A stretch of 64,000 nt of DNA from Streptomyces yatensis (GCF_018069625.1 NZ_CP072941.1:5270001-5334000), one strand, 5' to 3'; numbered from the stretch's first letter, positions 45,136-54,256 are shown. Numbers and translations: made by a program. Notes: generated from the letters alone by a model not told the origin.

Positions 45136-45720
45136 ATGAGGCTCTTGGACGCCATCCTGGGCCGCAGCAAGCCGGTGCGCCCTGACCTCGACCGGCTCTT
45201 CGGGCTCCCGGGGGCCGCGGTCAGCCTGGAGGCGGGGGCGGGGTTCACCCCGACCGGGCAGGGCTCGGTCTGTTTCGCGAGCGTGGAGGGCGGCGCCTTC
45301 TCCCAGCTCCAGCGGGATGTGCGGGAGCTGCTGGACGCGGACACGGACCGGGGAGGGGTGCCCGTGGAGTTCAGCCAGGACGCGTACGGCTACACCTGGC
45401 TGCTGGCGCGGCAGCCGCCGGACGATGTGCCCGCCTTGGTGAACGATCTGCACGCGGTCAATTCGCTGCTCCAGGACGGCGGGTTCGGCCCTCAGCTGCT
45501 GTGCTCGCTGATCGGCTTCCAGGACCCGGCGGGGCGTTCGCTCGCGCTGGTCTATCTCTACAAGCGCGGCACCTTCTACCCCTTCGCGCCGCTGCCGGGC
45601 GCCGCTGAGAAGCGGGACAACGCGCTGGAGCTCCAGATACGGGCGCTGCTCGGGGACGATCTGCGGATCGAGGAGGACCTGAGCCGCTGGTTCCCGGTCT
45701 GGGGCGCACCGGGTCTCTAG
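45136..45720 (+). CDS. pspAB: PspA-associated protein PspAB
   Basis: 194 residues, matching the PspAB/DUF1152-unlike family that travels with HtpX and PspA in actinobacteria: MRLLDAILGRSKPV, then TGQGSVCFASVEGGAF and YKRGTFYPFAP. It is alpha/beta, without signal or membrane segments. It probably helps PspA or HtpX in responding to membrane stress. No pspA gene is present in this window. Its stop begins a 25/26-bp repeat. Confidence 0.85.
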   Translation: MRLLDAILGRSKPVRPDLDRLFGLPGAAVSLEAGAGFTPTGQGSVCFASVEGGAFSQLQRDVRELLDADTDRGGVPVEFSQDAYGYTWLLARQPPDDVPALVNDLHAVNSLLQDGGFGPQLLCSLIGFQDPAGRSLALVYLYKRGTFYPFAPLPGAAEKRDNALELQIRALLGDDLRIEEDLSRWFPVWGAPGL

Positions 45721-45853
45721 CGGTCCCGGCTCAACCGGGCCTCCAGCGGTCTGGCTCAACCGGGCCTCTAGCGGTCTGGCTCGACCGGGTCTCCAGCGGT
45801 CCCGGCTCAACCGGGTCTCCAGCGGTCCGGCTCGACCGGGTCTCCAGCGGTCC
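45718..45853 (+). repeat. Stop-anchored 25/26-bp tandem repeat (pspAB end)
   Basis: Five full units and part of a sixth start at the TAG of pspAB: 45718-45743 (26), 45744-45768 (25), 45769-45793 (25), 45794-45819 (26), 45820-45844 (25). Each begins TAGCGGTC or CAGCGGTC and ends ACCGGGYCTC. The rest of 45854-46040 is a plain promoter region with GGGGGAGGG before the next gene. Confidence 0.9.
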
Positions 45854-46040
45854 TTCTCCGCCCGGATGAACCGGCCCCACTCGTTCCGGATGCGGCGGCC
45901 CAACTCCCTCCCCCCTTCCTCCGCGCAAAGGCGAATCCACGGACCGGACAGGCCCTCAGGCATAGGAATGGGCTCGCGGGGCACCTTCTACCTTCGACAT
46001 CGCATGCCGGAAGGTGACCTGACGCCCGGGGGAGGGTCGA

Positions 46041-46604
46041 ATGAACTACTTGCGCGGCTTCATCCCATGGATCGCCCTCGCGGTCGTGTCGACATTGGGC
46101 TGGCAGTGGGGCGCCCTGGCCGGGCTGGTGCTGGGCGGCGCGATGCTGGTGCGGGCCCGTAAGGCGGGCATGGCGGCCGACGCCCTCATCCTGGAGTGCA
46201 GCACGGTGGCCTTCTTCACCGCGCTGACGATCTGGGCCTTCGCCCGGCCGGACAGTGGACTCAAGGACTACATCGGGGCGCTGGCGCTGAGCTGGCTCGC
46301 CGTCACCGCCTGGACGACACTCGCCGTGGGACGGCCCTTCACCACCGGTGTCGCCCGCCGCCAGGCACCGCCCGAGGTGTGGGACACCTATGTGTTCAAG
46401 CGGATCAATGTGGTGATCACCCGCGCCTGGTCCACCGCCTTCACGCTCTCCGCCGCGGCCATGGTCGTGGTGATCTCCGCCGGTCTGGGCATGGTGGCGG
46501 CGCTGGCGGTCCAGTTCGCCGGGTTCGTCCTTCCGGCCCTGTTCACCGCGTGGTACCCAGGGTGGGCACGGTCGCGTCTCACACCGGCCGCACACCGGGC
46601 ATAA
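46041..46604 (+). CDS. Hypothetical four- to five-helix membrane protein
   Basis: 187 residues, not recognised. Hydrophobic segments lie at about 7-37, 47-66, 76-98, 127-150 and 152-172. The N-terminus (RGFIPWIALAVVSTLGWQWGA) is Trp-rich. A GGGGGAGGG ribosome-binding site precedes the ATG. It stands alone between pspAB and the ABC exporter operon, without visible catalytic motifs. Confidence 0.72.
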   Translation: MNYLRGFIPWIALAVVSTLGWQWGALAGLVLGGAMLVRARKAGMAADALILECSTVAFFTALTIWAFARPDSGLKDYIGALALSWLAVTAWTTLAVGRPFTTGVARRQAPPEVWDTYVFKRINVVITRAWSTAFTLSAAAMVVVISAGLGMVAALAVQFAGFVLPALFTAWYPGWARSRLTPAAHRA

Positions 46605-46733
46605 GCCCACGGAATGCCTGTGGATACCCGGGGTAACCCCCGCCCGTCGGGGTCCTTCCCCTACGGGCGCGTCAGACCCGAGGACGAGGGGAATCCCACC
46701 GTCTGGAGTGACGCCGCTTGTGGCTCACACCAC

Positions 46734-46739
46734 TACGGT
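46734..46739 (+). promoter_or_regulatory. -10 element, probable leaderless transcript
   Basis: TACGGT ends seven bases before the GTG at 46747, which supports that codon as the start of the ABC operon. Confidence 0.45.
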
Positions 46740-46746
46740 CGAACAC

Positions 46747-47817
46747 GTGACTGTGATCGCCACCGAAAGTCTGAGCAAGCGGTTCCCCCGCGTCACCGCG
46801 CTCGACCGGCTCTCCGTCGACATCGCACCAGGAGTAACTGGCCTGGTGGGTGCGAACGGCGCCGGTAAGTCCACGCTGATCAAGATCCTGCTCGGGTTGT
46901 CCCCCGCCAGCGAGGGCCGCGCTTCCGTGCTCGGTCTCGATGTGGCCAAGGACGGCAGCGCCATCCGCGAAAGCGTCGGCTATATGCCCGAGCACGACTG
47001 TCTGCCGCCCGATGTCTCGGCGACCGAGTTCGTCGTCCACATGGCGCGCATGTCCGGGCTGCCGCCCTCCGCCGCCCGTGAGCGCACGGCCGACACGCTG
47101 CGCCACGTCGGCCTGTACGAGGAGCGATATCGCCCCATGGGGGGCTACTCCACGGGCATGAAGCAGCGGGTCAAGCTGGCCCAGGCGCTGGTGCACGACC
47201 CCCGCCTGGTCCTGCTGGACGAGCCGACCAACGGCCTGGACCCGGTCGGCCGCGATGAGATGCTCGGCCTGATCCGCCGCGTCCACACCGACTTCGGCAT
47301 CTCGGTCCTGGTCACCTCGCATCTGCTCGGCGAGCTGGAGCGCACCTGCGACCACGTCGTGGTCATCGACGGCGGCAAGCTGCTCCGCTCCAGCTCCACC
47401 AGTGACTTCACCCAGGCGACGGCCTCGCTCGCCGTCGAGGTGACGGACACCACCGACCACCCCGACGGCACCAAGGCGCTGCGCACCGCCCTCGACCGGG
47501 CCGGGCTCACCGTCCAGCCCGTCGGCCGGGAGGCGGACGGGACGCCCGGCTCCGACCATGTGCTGCTGGTCGACGTCGCGAGCGAGGAGACGTACGACAC
47601 GGTCCGCGACGCCATCGCCGACCTCGGCCTCGGCCTGGTCCGCATGGAGCAGCGCCGCCACCGCATCGCGGAGATCTTCCGGTCCGACGATGATGCGGAC
47701 GCCCCGGACGGATCCGGCGCCCCGGACGCATCGGGCGCCCCGGACGGCACGACGAAGCCCGCAGGACCGGCCGGCGCAAGCGCACACGGGAACGGAGGTG
47801 CCGTCGATGCCGCCTGA
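46747..47817 (+). CDS. ABC exporter ATP-binding protein (first of pair)
   Basis: About 356 residues from the GTG at 46747; GTGs at 46708 and 46720 are alternatives. Walker A is GANGAGKST, the signature is YSTGMKQRVKLAQAL, Walker B is LVLLDEPTNGLDP, and the H-loop is VTSHLL. This is the single-domain ATPase of an ABC-2-type exporter. The C-terminal region has about 90 residues beyond the core and ends with an Asp/Gly/Pro tail containing GSGAPDASGAPDG repeats. The permease start overlaps the last 11 bases, indicating coupling. Confidence 0.92.
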   Translation: MTVIATESLSKRFPRVTALDRLSVDIAPGVTGLVGANGAGKSTLIKILLGLSPASEGRASVLGLDVAKDGSAIRESVGYMPEHDCLPPDVSATEFVVHMARMSGLPPSAARERTADTLRHVGLYEERYRPMGGYSTGMKQRVKLAQALVHDPRLVLLDEPTNGLDPVGRDEMLGLIRRVHTDFGISVLVTSHLLGELERTCDHVVVIDGGKLLRSSSTSDFTQATASLAVEVTDTTDHPDGTKALRTALDRAGLTVQPVGREADGTPGSDHVLLVDVASEETYDTVRDAIADLGLGLVRMEQRRHRIAEIFRSDDDADAPDGSGAPDASGAPDGTTKPAGPAGASAHGNGGAVDAA

Positions 47818-48706
47818 GACCGTGACCCAGCAGCGTGCCGACGTCATTCACAACATCGGCTACCGCCACTACGACGGCCCGCGCCTCGGCCGCGCCTACG
47901 CCCGCCGCTCGCTCTTCTCCCAGAGCCTGCGCGGCGCCTATGGCCTCGGCCGCTCGGCGAAATCCAAGGTGGCGCCGATGCTGCTGTTCGCCGTGATGTG
48001 CATGCCGGCCGCGATCATCGTCGCGGTGGCCATCGCCACCAAGGTGGACGAGCTCCCCGTCGAGTACACCCGCTACGCGATCATGCTGCAGGCCGTGATC
48101 GGCCTGTACACCGCCTCCCAGGCGCCGCAGGCCGTCTCCCGGGACCTCCGCTTCAAGACGGTCCCGCTCTACTTCTCGCGGCCCATCGAAGCGATGGACT
48201 ATGTGGTGGCCAAGTTCGCCGCCATGGCCTCGTCGCTGTTCATCCTCACCGGCGCGCCCCTGCTGATCCTCTACGTCGGGGCACTGCTCGCCAAGCTGGA
48301 CTTCGCCGATCAGACGAAGGGCTTCGCACAAGGACTGATCTCCGTGGCTCTGCTCTCGCTTCTCTTCGCCGGCATCAGTCTGGTCGTCGCCGCGCTCACC
48401 CCGCGCCGCGGCTTCGGCGTCGCCGCCGTCATCGCCCTGCTGACCATCTCCTACGGCGCGGTGTCCGCCGTCCAGGCCATCGCCTGGGACCAGGGCAACA
48501 CCGGACCGGTGAGCTGGATCGGGCTGTTCTCGCCGATCACCATCATCGACGGGGTGCAGACGGCGTTCCTCGGTGCCACCTCCTCGTTCCCCGGCGGGGT
48601 CGGCCCCGGCACCGGAACCGGGCTCGTCTACGTCCTCGTTCTCCTCGGCCTGATCGCCGGCTCGTACGGGCTGCTGATGCGCCGCTACCGAAAGGTCGGC
48701 CTGTGA
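47807..48706 (+). CDS. ABC-2 type permease (first of pair)
   Basis: 299 residues from the ATG at 47807, with GGAGG seven bases upstream within the ATPase gene. Six membrane helices are expected (about 57-78, 85-105, 137-160, 175-197, 203-223 and 265-290). The fold is of the ABC-2/DrrB-like kind. It overlaps the ATPase before it by 11 bp, and the next ATPase start by 4 bp (GTGA). Substrate unknown. Confidence 0.88.
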   Translation: MPPETVTQQRADVIHNIGYRHYDGPRLGRAYARRSLFSQSLRGAYGLGRSAKSKVAPMLLFAVMCMPAAIIVAVAIATKVDELPVEYTRYAIMLQAVIGLYTASQAPQAVSRDLRFKTVPLYFSRPIEAMDYVVAKFAAMASSLFILTGAPLLILYVGALLAKLDFADQTKGFAQGLISVALLSLLFAGISLVVAALTPRRGFGVAAVIALLTISYGAVSAVQAIAWDQGNTGPVSWIGLFSPITIIDGVQTAFLGATSSFPGGVGPGTGTGLVYVLVLLGLIAGSYGLLMRRYRKVGL

Positions 48707-49629
48707 CCACGATCGCCATCGACAACGTCTCCCGCTGGTTCGGGAACGTCGTGGCCGTCAACGACGTGACCATGGACATCGGCCCCGGTGTCACCGGGCT
48801 CCTCGGCCCCAACGGCGCCGGCAAGTCCACTCTCATCAACATGATGGGCGGCTTCCTGGCCCCCTCCACCGGGTCCGTGACCCTCGACGGCGCCCCGATC
48901 TGGCGCAATGAGCAGGCGTACCGCCACATCGGCATCGTCCCCGAGCGGGAGGCGATGTACGACTTCCTCACCGGCCGCGAGTTCGTGATCGCCAACGCCG
49001 AGCTGCACGGGCTGCCCGATCCGCGCGGTGCCGCCCGTAAGGCGCTCGACACCGTCGAGATGGACTACGCGGGCTCCCGGAAGATCTCCACGTACAGCAA
49101 GGGCATGCGCCAGCGCGTGAAGATGGCCTCCGCGCTGGTGCACGAGCCCTCGGTGCTCCTCCTGGACGAGCCGTTCAACGGTATGGACCCCCGGCAGCGG
49201 ATGCAGCTCATGGATCTGCTGCGGCGGATGGGCGCGGAGGGCCGCACCGTGCTGTTCTCCTCGCACATCCTCGAGGAGGTCGAGCAGCTGGCGGCGCATA
49301 TCGAGGTGATCGTCGCGGGGCGGCACGCCGCCTCCGGCGACTTCCGCAAGATCCGCCGGCTGATGACGGACCGTCCGCACCGCTATCTCGTACGGTCCAG
49401 CGACGACCGCGCGCTCGCGGCCGCCCTGATCGCCGACCCGTCGACCACCGGTATCCAGGTCGACGCGAGCACCGGCGCCGACGGCGGACTCCACATCCAG
49501 GCGGTCGACTTCGCCCGCTTCACCGAACTGCTGCCCCGGGTCGCCCGTGACCAGCACATCCGGCTCCTCACGGTCTCGCCCTCCGACGAGTCCCTGGAAA
49601 GCGTCTTCTCCTACCTCGTCGCGGCCTGA
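48703..49629 (+). CDS. ABC exporter ATP-binding protein (second of pair)
   Basis: 308 residues from the GTG at 48703, overlapping the permease stop (GTGA). Walker A GPNGAGKST, signature YSKGMRQRVKMASAL, Walker B VLLLDEPFNGMDP, H-loop SSHIL. The C-terminal 80 residues form the extra beta domain of such exporters. Together with the previous ATPase this gives two complete ABC units in one operon, which may assemble as a heteromeric transporter. Confidence 0.92.
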   Translation: MTTIAIDNVSRWFGNVVAVNDVTMDIGPGVTGLLGPNGAGKSTLINMMGGFLAPSTGSVTLDGAPIWRNEQAYRHIGIVPEREAMYDFLTGREFVIANAELHGLPDPRGAARKALDTVEMDYAGSRKISTYSKGMRQRVKMASALVHEPSVLLLDEPFNGMDPRQRMQLMDLLRRMGAEGRTVLFSSHILEEVEQLAAHIEVIVAGRHAASGDFRKIRRLMTDRPHRYLVRSSDDRALAAALIADPSTTGIQVDASTGADGGLHIQAVDFARFTELLPRVARDQHIRLLTVSPSDESLESVFSYLVAA

Positions 49630-49644
49630 AAGGAGCCCATAGCG

Positions 49645-50373
49645 ATGTCCTCGCTCTACCACCCCACCGTCGCACGGCTCACCTACCGGGCCCTGCTCGG
49701 CCGCCGCCGGGCGCTGATCCTCTTCTCACTCCCCGGTCTGCTGCTGTTGATCTCGATCGCCGTACGGCTGCTCACCGGAGCGGACGACGAGACGGCCGAC
49801 GCGATCCTCGGCGGCTTCGCGATGGCCACCATGGTCCCGCTGATCGGCGTGATCGCCGGTACGGGCGCGATCGGCCCCGAGATCGACGACGGCTCGGTCA
49901 TCTATCTGCTGGCCAAGCCGGTGAAGCGGCCGACGATCATCTTCACCAAGCTGATCGTGGCGATCGGCGTCACGGTCGCCTTCTCCGCGATCCCCACCCT
50001 GCTCGCGGGCTTCCTGCTGAACGGCAACGCCAATCAGCTGGCCGTCGGCTACGCCGTCGCCGCCGCCGTGGCCTCGGTCGCCTACAGCGCGGTCTTCCTG
50101 CTGCTGGGCACCGTGACCCGGCATGCGGTGATCGCGGGTCTTGTCTACGCCCTGGTGTGGGAGACCTTCTTCGGCAACCTGGTGGCCGGGGCCCGCAAGC
50201 TCAGCGTTCAGCAGTGGGCGCTGGCGCTCGGGCAGAAGGTCGCGGACGGCAATGTGATCACGTCGGATGTCGGCCTGGCGACCGGCGTCATCCTGCTGCT
50301 GGTCGTGACCGTGGCCGCGACCTGGTTCGCGGGTCGCAAGCTGCGCACGCTGACCCTCGCGGGGGAGGAGTGA
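49645..50373 (+). CDS. ABC-2 type permease (second of pair)
   Basis: 242 residues, with AAAGGAG before the ATG, 15 bp after the second ATPase. Six membrane helices are visible (about 25-43, 55-75, 102-124, 132-153, 160-178 and 215-234). Fourth and last gene of the ATPase-permease-ATPase-permease operon. It probably exports a lipid, peptide or drug; nothing nearby indicates which. Confidence 0.88.
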   Translation: MSSLYHPTVARLTYRALLGRRRALILFSLPGLLLLISIAVRLLTGADDETADAILGGFAMATMVPLIGVIAGTGAIGPEIDDGSVIYLLAKPVKRPTIIFTKLIVAIGVTVAFSAIPTLLAGFLLNGNANQLAVGYAVAAAVASVAYSAVFLLLGTVTRHAVIAGLVYALVWETFFGNLVAGARKLSVQQWALALGQKVADGNVITSDVGLATGVILLLVVTVAATWFAGRKLRTLTLAGEE

Positions 50374-50421
50374 CCACCGGCGTGACCTGCGCGGCCCGCG
50401 CGATCCGCGTGAAGTGACACC

Positions 50422-50561
50422 CGGCGCCCGGAGGTTCGTGTACGCCTTACGGGCGCCAGGGTCACGTACGCGCCTTATGGCGTCCGGGAGTTCGTGCCCG
50501 CCCTATGGCGTCCGGGAGTTCGTGCCCGCCTTATAGCGCGCAGGAGTTCGTGCCCGCCTTA
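50422..50561 (-). repeat. Stop-anchored 28-bp tandem repeat, five units
   Basis: Five units of exactly 28 bp run from the stop of the small minus-strand gene: 50534-50561, 50506-50533, 50478-50505, 50450-50477 and 50422-50449. All begin with TAA or TAG on the minus strand and share GGCGGGCACGAACTCC. There are no unique spacers, so this is not a CRISPR array. Confidence 0.92.
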
Positions 50562-50870
50562 CGGCCGCCACCGCGCAGGGATGGCGGAGCGGCCGCCGGT
50601 TGTCTCCGCGGTGGCGGCGGTCGTCGTGACGGCCGCCGCCGCGGCGTGTCCGGGGGCGGCGTTGGCCTGGCCCAGGGCGGAGGCCACGGCCGCGGACGAA
50701 CCGAGCAGGACGGTCGCCGCCACACAGGCCACGGTCCAGGGGGCTCGCAGCAGCCGCCTGGACCGTGGCCGCCGGGTGCCTCCCGCCGTGGCGCGCATGC
50801 CGTGGGCGGTCTTCGCCTCGGCCATCCCGCTCATCCCGCTCATGCCGCTCATCCGGCTCATGCCGCTCAT
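50559..50870 (-). CDS. Small exported/membrane protein with repeated MSGM start
   Basis: 103 residues, not recognised. The start is supported by a GGAGG six bases before the ATG. The first 16 residues are MSGMSRMSGMSGMSGM, encoded by five ATGAGC-type 9-bp units, so several in-frame ATGs are available. A basic patch (RRPRSRRLLRAP) then leads into one hydrophobic helix (about 44-65) with a signal-peptide-like AVASALG end, and an Ala/Thr-rich remainder. The stop codon is the start of a 28-bp tandem array. It could be a small secreted or membrane-anchored protein; a chance open frame cannot be ruled out. Confidence 0.5.
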   Translation of the reverse strand: MSGMSRMSGMSGMSGMAEAKTAHGMRATAGGTRRPRSRRLLRAPWTVACVAATVLLGSSAAVASALGQANAAPGHAAAAAVTTTAATAETTGGRSAIPARWRP

Positions 50871-51026
50871 GCCGTCCTCCGGTCCTCGTCGATGCCGATA
50901 ACACCGAGAGTGGCGGCGGGAGTTGTCGGCCGGCCCTCCGTGGCCTGAGGACCGGCTGTGAAGACGTGAGGCCGCTCAGGCTCAGGCCGTTCGGCCCTCC
51001 GGACCCTCAGGACCGCTCAGGACCGC

Positions 51027-52319
51027 TCAGGACCGGATCTTGCGGTCGCGTCCCGCGCCCAGGCCCAGCGCCGCCAGCACCCCGCACACCGCCAGCATCA
51101 GCGTGAGGGGCAGCCCCCAGCCGCCGATGGTCTGGTGCACCACGCCGAGCGCCAGCGGGCCCACCGCGGCCAGCAGATAGCCCCAGGTCTGCGCCATTCC
51201 GGACAGCCGCGCCGAGGTGTGGGCGTCCCCGGTCCGCAGCACCATCATGGTCAGCGCGAGCCCCACGGCCCCGCCCTGTCCGACGCCGATCAGCGTCGCC
51301 CAGACCCACGCCCCGGCGACGGGAGCCACCAGCAGGCCGGCGATACCGGCGCCCATGAGCGCCGCGACCGCGACGGCCAGCATCCGCTGGGAGCGCATCC
51401 GCCCGGCGAGGGTGGGCACCACGAACGAACCGACCATCTGCAGCATGGTGCTGAACGCGAACACCAGCCCGGCCGTGTTCTTGCTCATGCCGTGGTCGGT
51501 GAAGATCGTCGGCAGCCAGGCGATGCAGACGTACGCGATCGACGACTGCAACCCCATGAACAGCGTGACCTGCCAGGCCAGCGGGGAGCGGCTCAGCCTC
51601 GGCCCCGCCTCCGGCGTCGTCCTTACGGGCGTCGCCGCGGGCTCACCGTGGTGGGTACCGCGCCGTGCGAGCACCGTCTGGGGTATCCAGACCAGCGCCG
51701 CGACCGCCGCCAGCAGCGACCAGGAGGCGAGCGACCCCTGCCAGCCGCCGAGCGCGTTCTCCAGGGGCACGGCGGAGGCGGCGGAGACCGTCGCCCCGCC
51801 GATCATCGAGGTGGTGTAGAGCGCGGTCATCCCGGCGGCCCGGTGTGGGAAGTCCCGCTTGACCAGGCCCGGCATCAGCACATTGAGGAACGCGATCCCG
51901 CTGCCGACGAGGGCGCCCCCGGCGAAGAGCGCCATCACGGGCGATGCCACGCGCAGCAGGATGCCGCCCATCAGCAGCGCCAGCGCGCTCAGCAGCACCG
52001 CCTCGGTGCCCCAGCGCCGGGCGAGCCGGGGCGCGAAGGGCGAGGCCAGGCCCATGAAGATCAGCGGAATGGTCGTGACCAGGCTGCTCATGGTCGCGGA
52101 CAGCCCGAAGTGGCCGCTGATCTCGCCGAGCAGCGGGGAGACCCCGGCGAGCGCGGCCCGCATGTTGAGCGACGCCAGCACGATGCCGATCAGAAGAAGG
52201 GCGGGGTGGGCCCGCAGGGCGCGCCGCGCGGCGGCCACCTCGGGGGTCGGCCGCAGATCCGTCTCGGCGTCCACGAGCAGGGGTTCGGCCTCGGGGCCGG
52301 GGGTGTGCGGGCGTGGCAA
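51027..52319 (-). CDS. MFS transporter (CynX/NimT-like)
   Basis: About 430 residues with twelve membrane helices. The start is uncertain: a TTG at 52319 has ACGGAG six bases before it. The start of the membrane domain is LLLIGIVLASLNMRAALAGVSPLL; the SPxL and later GRMRSQR loop are typical of the cyanate/nitroimidazole MFS subfamily. The FadR regulator gene lies 70 bp upstream on the same strand, so they are probably co-transcribed. Substrate unknown; small organic anions are common for the family. Confidence 0.87.
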   Translation of the reverse strand: MPRPHTPGPEAEPLLVDAETDLRPTPEVAAARRALRAHPALLLIGIVLASLNMRAALAGVSPLLGEISGHFGLSATMSSLVTTIPLIFMGLASPFAPRLARRWGTEAVLLSALALLMGGILLRVASPVMALFAGGALVGSGIAFLNVLMPGLVKRDFPHRAAGMTALYTTSMIGGATVSAASAVPLENALGGWQGSLASWSLLAAVAALVWIPQTVLARRGTHHGEPAATPVRTTPEAGPRLSRSPLAWQVTLFMGLQSSIAYVCIAWLPTIFTDHGMSKNTAGLVFAFSTMLQMVGSFVVPTLAGRMRSQRMLAVAVAALMGAGIAGLLVAPVAGAWVWATLIGVGQGGAVGLALTMMVLRTGDAHTSARLSGMAQTWGYLLAAVGPLALGVVHQTIGGWGLPLTLMLAVCGVLAALGLGAGRDRKIRS

Positions 52320-52389
52320 GAAGAGCTCCGTTCCGGTCGTGGTGGGGGTGGGGTGGTCCGGGTCGCGGGGAGGCCCGCCGAGAGGTGGC

Positions 52390-53100
52390 TCAGCCGGTGG
52401 CGAGCAGGGTTTCGATGGCGCGTTTCGGCGCCTCCAGCAGCGCCCGCGCCGCCGCCTCGGCGGCCGCCGGGTCGCCGGAGGCGATGGCGTCGACCAGGGC
52501 GCGGTGGTCGGCGGGGACGATGCTCGGCACCTCGCGGTCGCCGAGCGAGGCCACCAGCGAGTCGCGCACCGAGCCGCTGAACCAGCCATAGGTCGCACTC
52601 AGCGCGGCGTTGTGCGCGGCCTCGACCACGGCGGTGTGGAATTCCAGGTCATGGGCGGCGTGCAGCTCATGATGGCTATCCGCAGGCGGCTCCCCGGCGT
52701 CCTCGAACGCCTCGAGCGACTCCAACGCCGCCCGCATCCGCCGCAGATCCTCGGGGCTGTGCCGAAGCGCGGCCAGCCGCGCACCCTCCGCCTCCAGTGC
52801 GATCCGCAGCTCCAGCACATCCCGGATCCCGGCGCGCCGCACTCCCCGCATGACCTCGGCGGGGTCGGTCGTGGAGACCACGAAGGTGCCCTCGCCCTGC
52901 CGTGACTGCAGCATCCCCGCGTGCACGAGAACACGAACCGCCTCGCGCACCGTGTTCCGGCCGACCTGGAGCTGTTCGGCGAGGGCATGCTCGGTGGGCA
53001 CACGGTCGCCGACCTCCCACTCCCCCTCGGCGAGCTGCGCCCGCAGCTGCTCCACCACGGAGTCGACCAACGACTGCCGCCCAGCCGCCCGCAACGCCAT
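52390..53100 (-). CDS. GntR-family regulator (FadR subfamily)
   Basis: 236 residues. The winged helix-turn-helix is RQSLVDSVVEQLRAQLAEG through VPTEHALAEQLQVGRNTVRE and QSRQGEGTFV. The all-helical FCD effector domain follows, with conserved Asp/His metal-binding positions (DLEFHTAVVEAAHN, DHRALVDAIASGD). The ATG at 53100 is favoured, a GTG at 53118 is possible. As the gene is upstream of an MFS transporter in the same direction, it likely controls that transporter in response to a carboxylate ligand. Confidence 0.9.
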   Translation of the reverse strand: MALRAAGRQSLVDSVVEQLRAQLAEGEWEVGDRVPTEHALAEQLQVGRNTVREAVRVLVHAGMLQSRQGEGTFVVSTTDPAEVMRGVRRAGIRDVLELRIALEAEGARLAALRHSPEDLRRMRAALESLEAFEDAGEPPADSHHELHAAHDLEFHTAVVEAAHNAALSATYGWFSGSVRDSLVASLGDREVPSIVPADHRALVDAIASGDPAAAEAAARALLEAPKRAIETLLATG

Positions 53101-53213
53101 CCCTCTCGGCTCCCTCACTTCGATTCACCCGGTTGCCCAGTCATCCTACAACTCGCGGCCGGAAAGCCCGGCGGACAGGGCGCCCACCCCGCCCACCGAG
53201 CTCCTCCGATCCG

Positions 53214-53963
53214 CTACGCGCGCCGCCGCTTGGCGCGCCGTGCCCGCCGCTGGACCGACTCGGCCTTGAGCGTGGCGACGTCCTTGCGGACCTCGGTCAT
53301 GTCCTCACCGAGATCGCAGAGCCGCTCGCTCATGGCACAGATGACCCGCCCGTGCGCGTCGAGCCGCCGGTCCATACCGTCGAGCCGAGCGGAGACCCTG
53401 GCCATCCACGGCGCCAGCTCGCGCAGTGTGGAACCGACATCCGCCAGACACGCCTCGACGGCGTCGAGGCGGTTGCCGATCGGCCCGGCCAGCATCCGCT
53501 CGGTGAGGATGCGTTCGAACGGGAGCTGATCCGTCCCGACCTCCGGTCCGCTCCTGGCCGACTCCTCGACATCGAGCAGATAGGTTCGTACCCGCTTGGC
53601 GATATCGCTGTCCCGCAGCAACATCGCGACGTTGAGCACCGCCCGGCGGGGGTAGAGGGTCAGCTGGGTGCATGCCTGTGGATAACTCGGATCCCATAGG
53701 TCCATTGTGGACCTATGGAAGCCTTGCAGGTCAGCACCTCGGAGTGTGTGCATCCCGTTGCTGTGGAACTCCTCCCGGTGCCGTTTGGCCAGACTCTTGA
53801 CGGCTTCTTCCCCAACCTCGAAGTACTCCGCGACCATGCGCGTGGTGATATGCAGCCCATCCGGCAGCATGGTCAGAACCTTGACCTTGTCGAGGACATC
53901 CGTCCGTTCGATGACGCTGTCGCGCAGTGCGCGCGACTCCAGTAGTGCGATCTCAGGTGGCAT
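53214..53963 (-). CDS. Antirepressor/KilA-like conserved protein with C-terminal coiled coil
   Basis: 249 residues from the ATG at 53963 (AAGG nine bases upstream). The N-terminal 60 residues include a probable DNA-binding part (TTRMVAEYFEVGEEAVKSLA). Next is the block LYPRRAVLNVAMLLRDSDIA, RVRTYLLDVEE, resembling phage antirepressor-type (Rha/ANT) domains common in Streptomyces. The last 100 residues are predicted helical coiled coil (RLDAVEACLADVGSTLREL, RRLDAHG) with a very basic end. No phage genes accompany it. Function unknown. Confidence 0.6.
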   Translation of the reverse strand: MPPEIALLESRALRDSVIERTDVLDKVKVLTMLPDGLHITTRMVAEYFEVGEEAVKSLAKRHREEFHSNGMHTLRGADLQGFHRSTMDLWDPSYPQACTQLTLYPRRAVLNVAMLLRDSDIAKRVRTYLLDVEESARSGPEVGTDQLPFERILTERMLAGPIGNRLDAVEACLADVGSTLRELAPWMARVSARLDGMDRRLDAHGRVICAMSERLCDLGEDMTEVRKDVATLKAESVQRRARRAKRRRA

Positions 53964-54228
53964 CTGTGTGCCTTCCGGTCTGAAGTTCGGGTGATGGTCA
54001 CGCCCCACCAGCCAGGGGCTAGGCCGCCCGTATCCAGGGACCAGGAGCGGAGGCTGCCCACCTCTTTCGGACCCAACCGACGTGACATCGCTGCCCGTCG
54101 ATCCGTCGCCCGGCCGAGGCTCCCACTCGCGTTGCCTCCGCGCATAACGCGTATATGGAAGAACGATCCGATCGCGTAAGGGTTACTCGCACCGCCTGCG
54201 TTGACGGATGTCGGCCTCACGCGGCGAA
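53964..54228. other. Intergenic region between antirepressor-like and MFS genes
   Basis: About 265 bases with no gene. The stretch near 54145-54170 (ATAACGCGTATATGG) is the only AT-rich part and may contain the promoter for the antirepressor-like gene. Confidence 0.35.
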
Positions 54229-54256
54229 GGGGCGGGCGCCGTTGGGCGCCCGCCCC
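54229..54256 (-). terminator. Terminator after the MFS drug exporter
   Basis: A perfect 12-bp GC stem (GGGGCGGGCGCC pairing with 54245-54256) with a GTTG loop lies 24 bp beyond the MFS stop. Confidence 0.82.

Noticed and set aside
50422..50561. Possible CRISPR array (28-bp units)
   Set aside because: The units are directly adjacent with no spacers and no cas genes are near.
53677..53685. TGTGGATAA DnaA-box match in the antirepressor-like gene
   Set aside because: A single box inside coding sequence, explained by the codons there; no neighbouring boxes.
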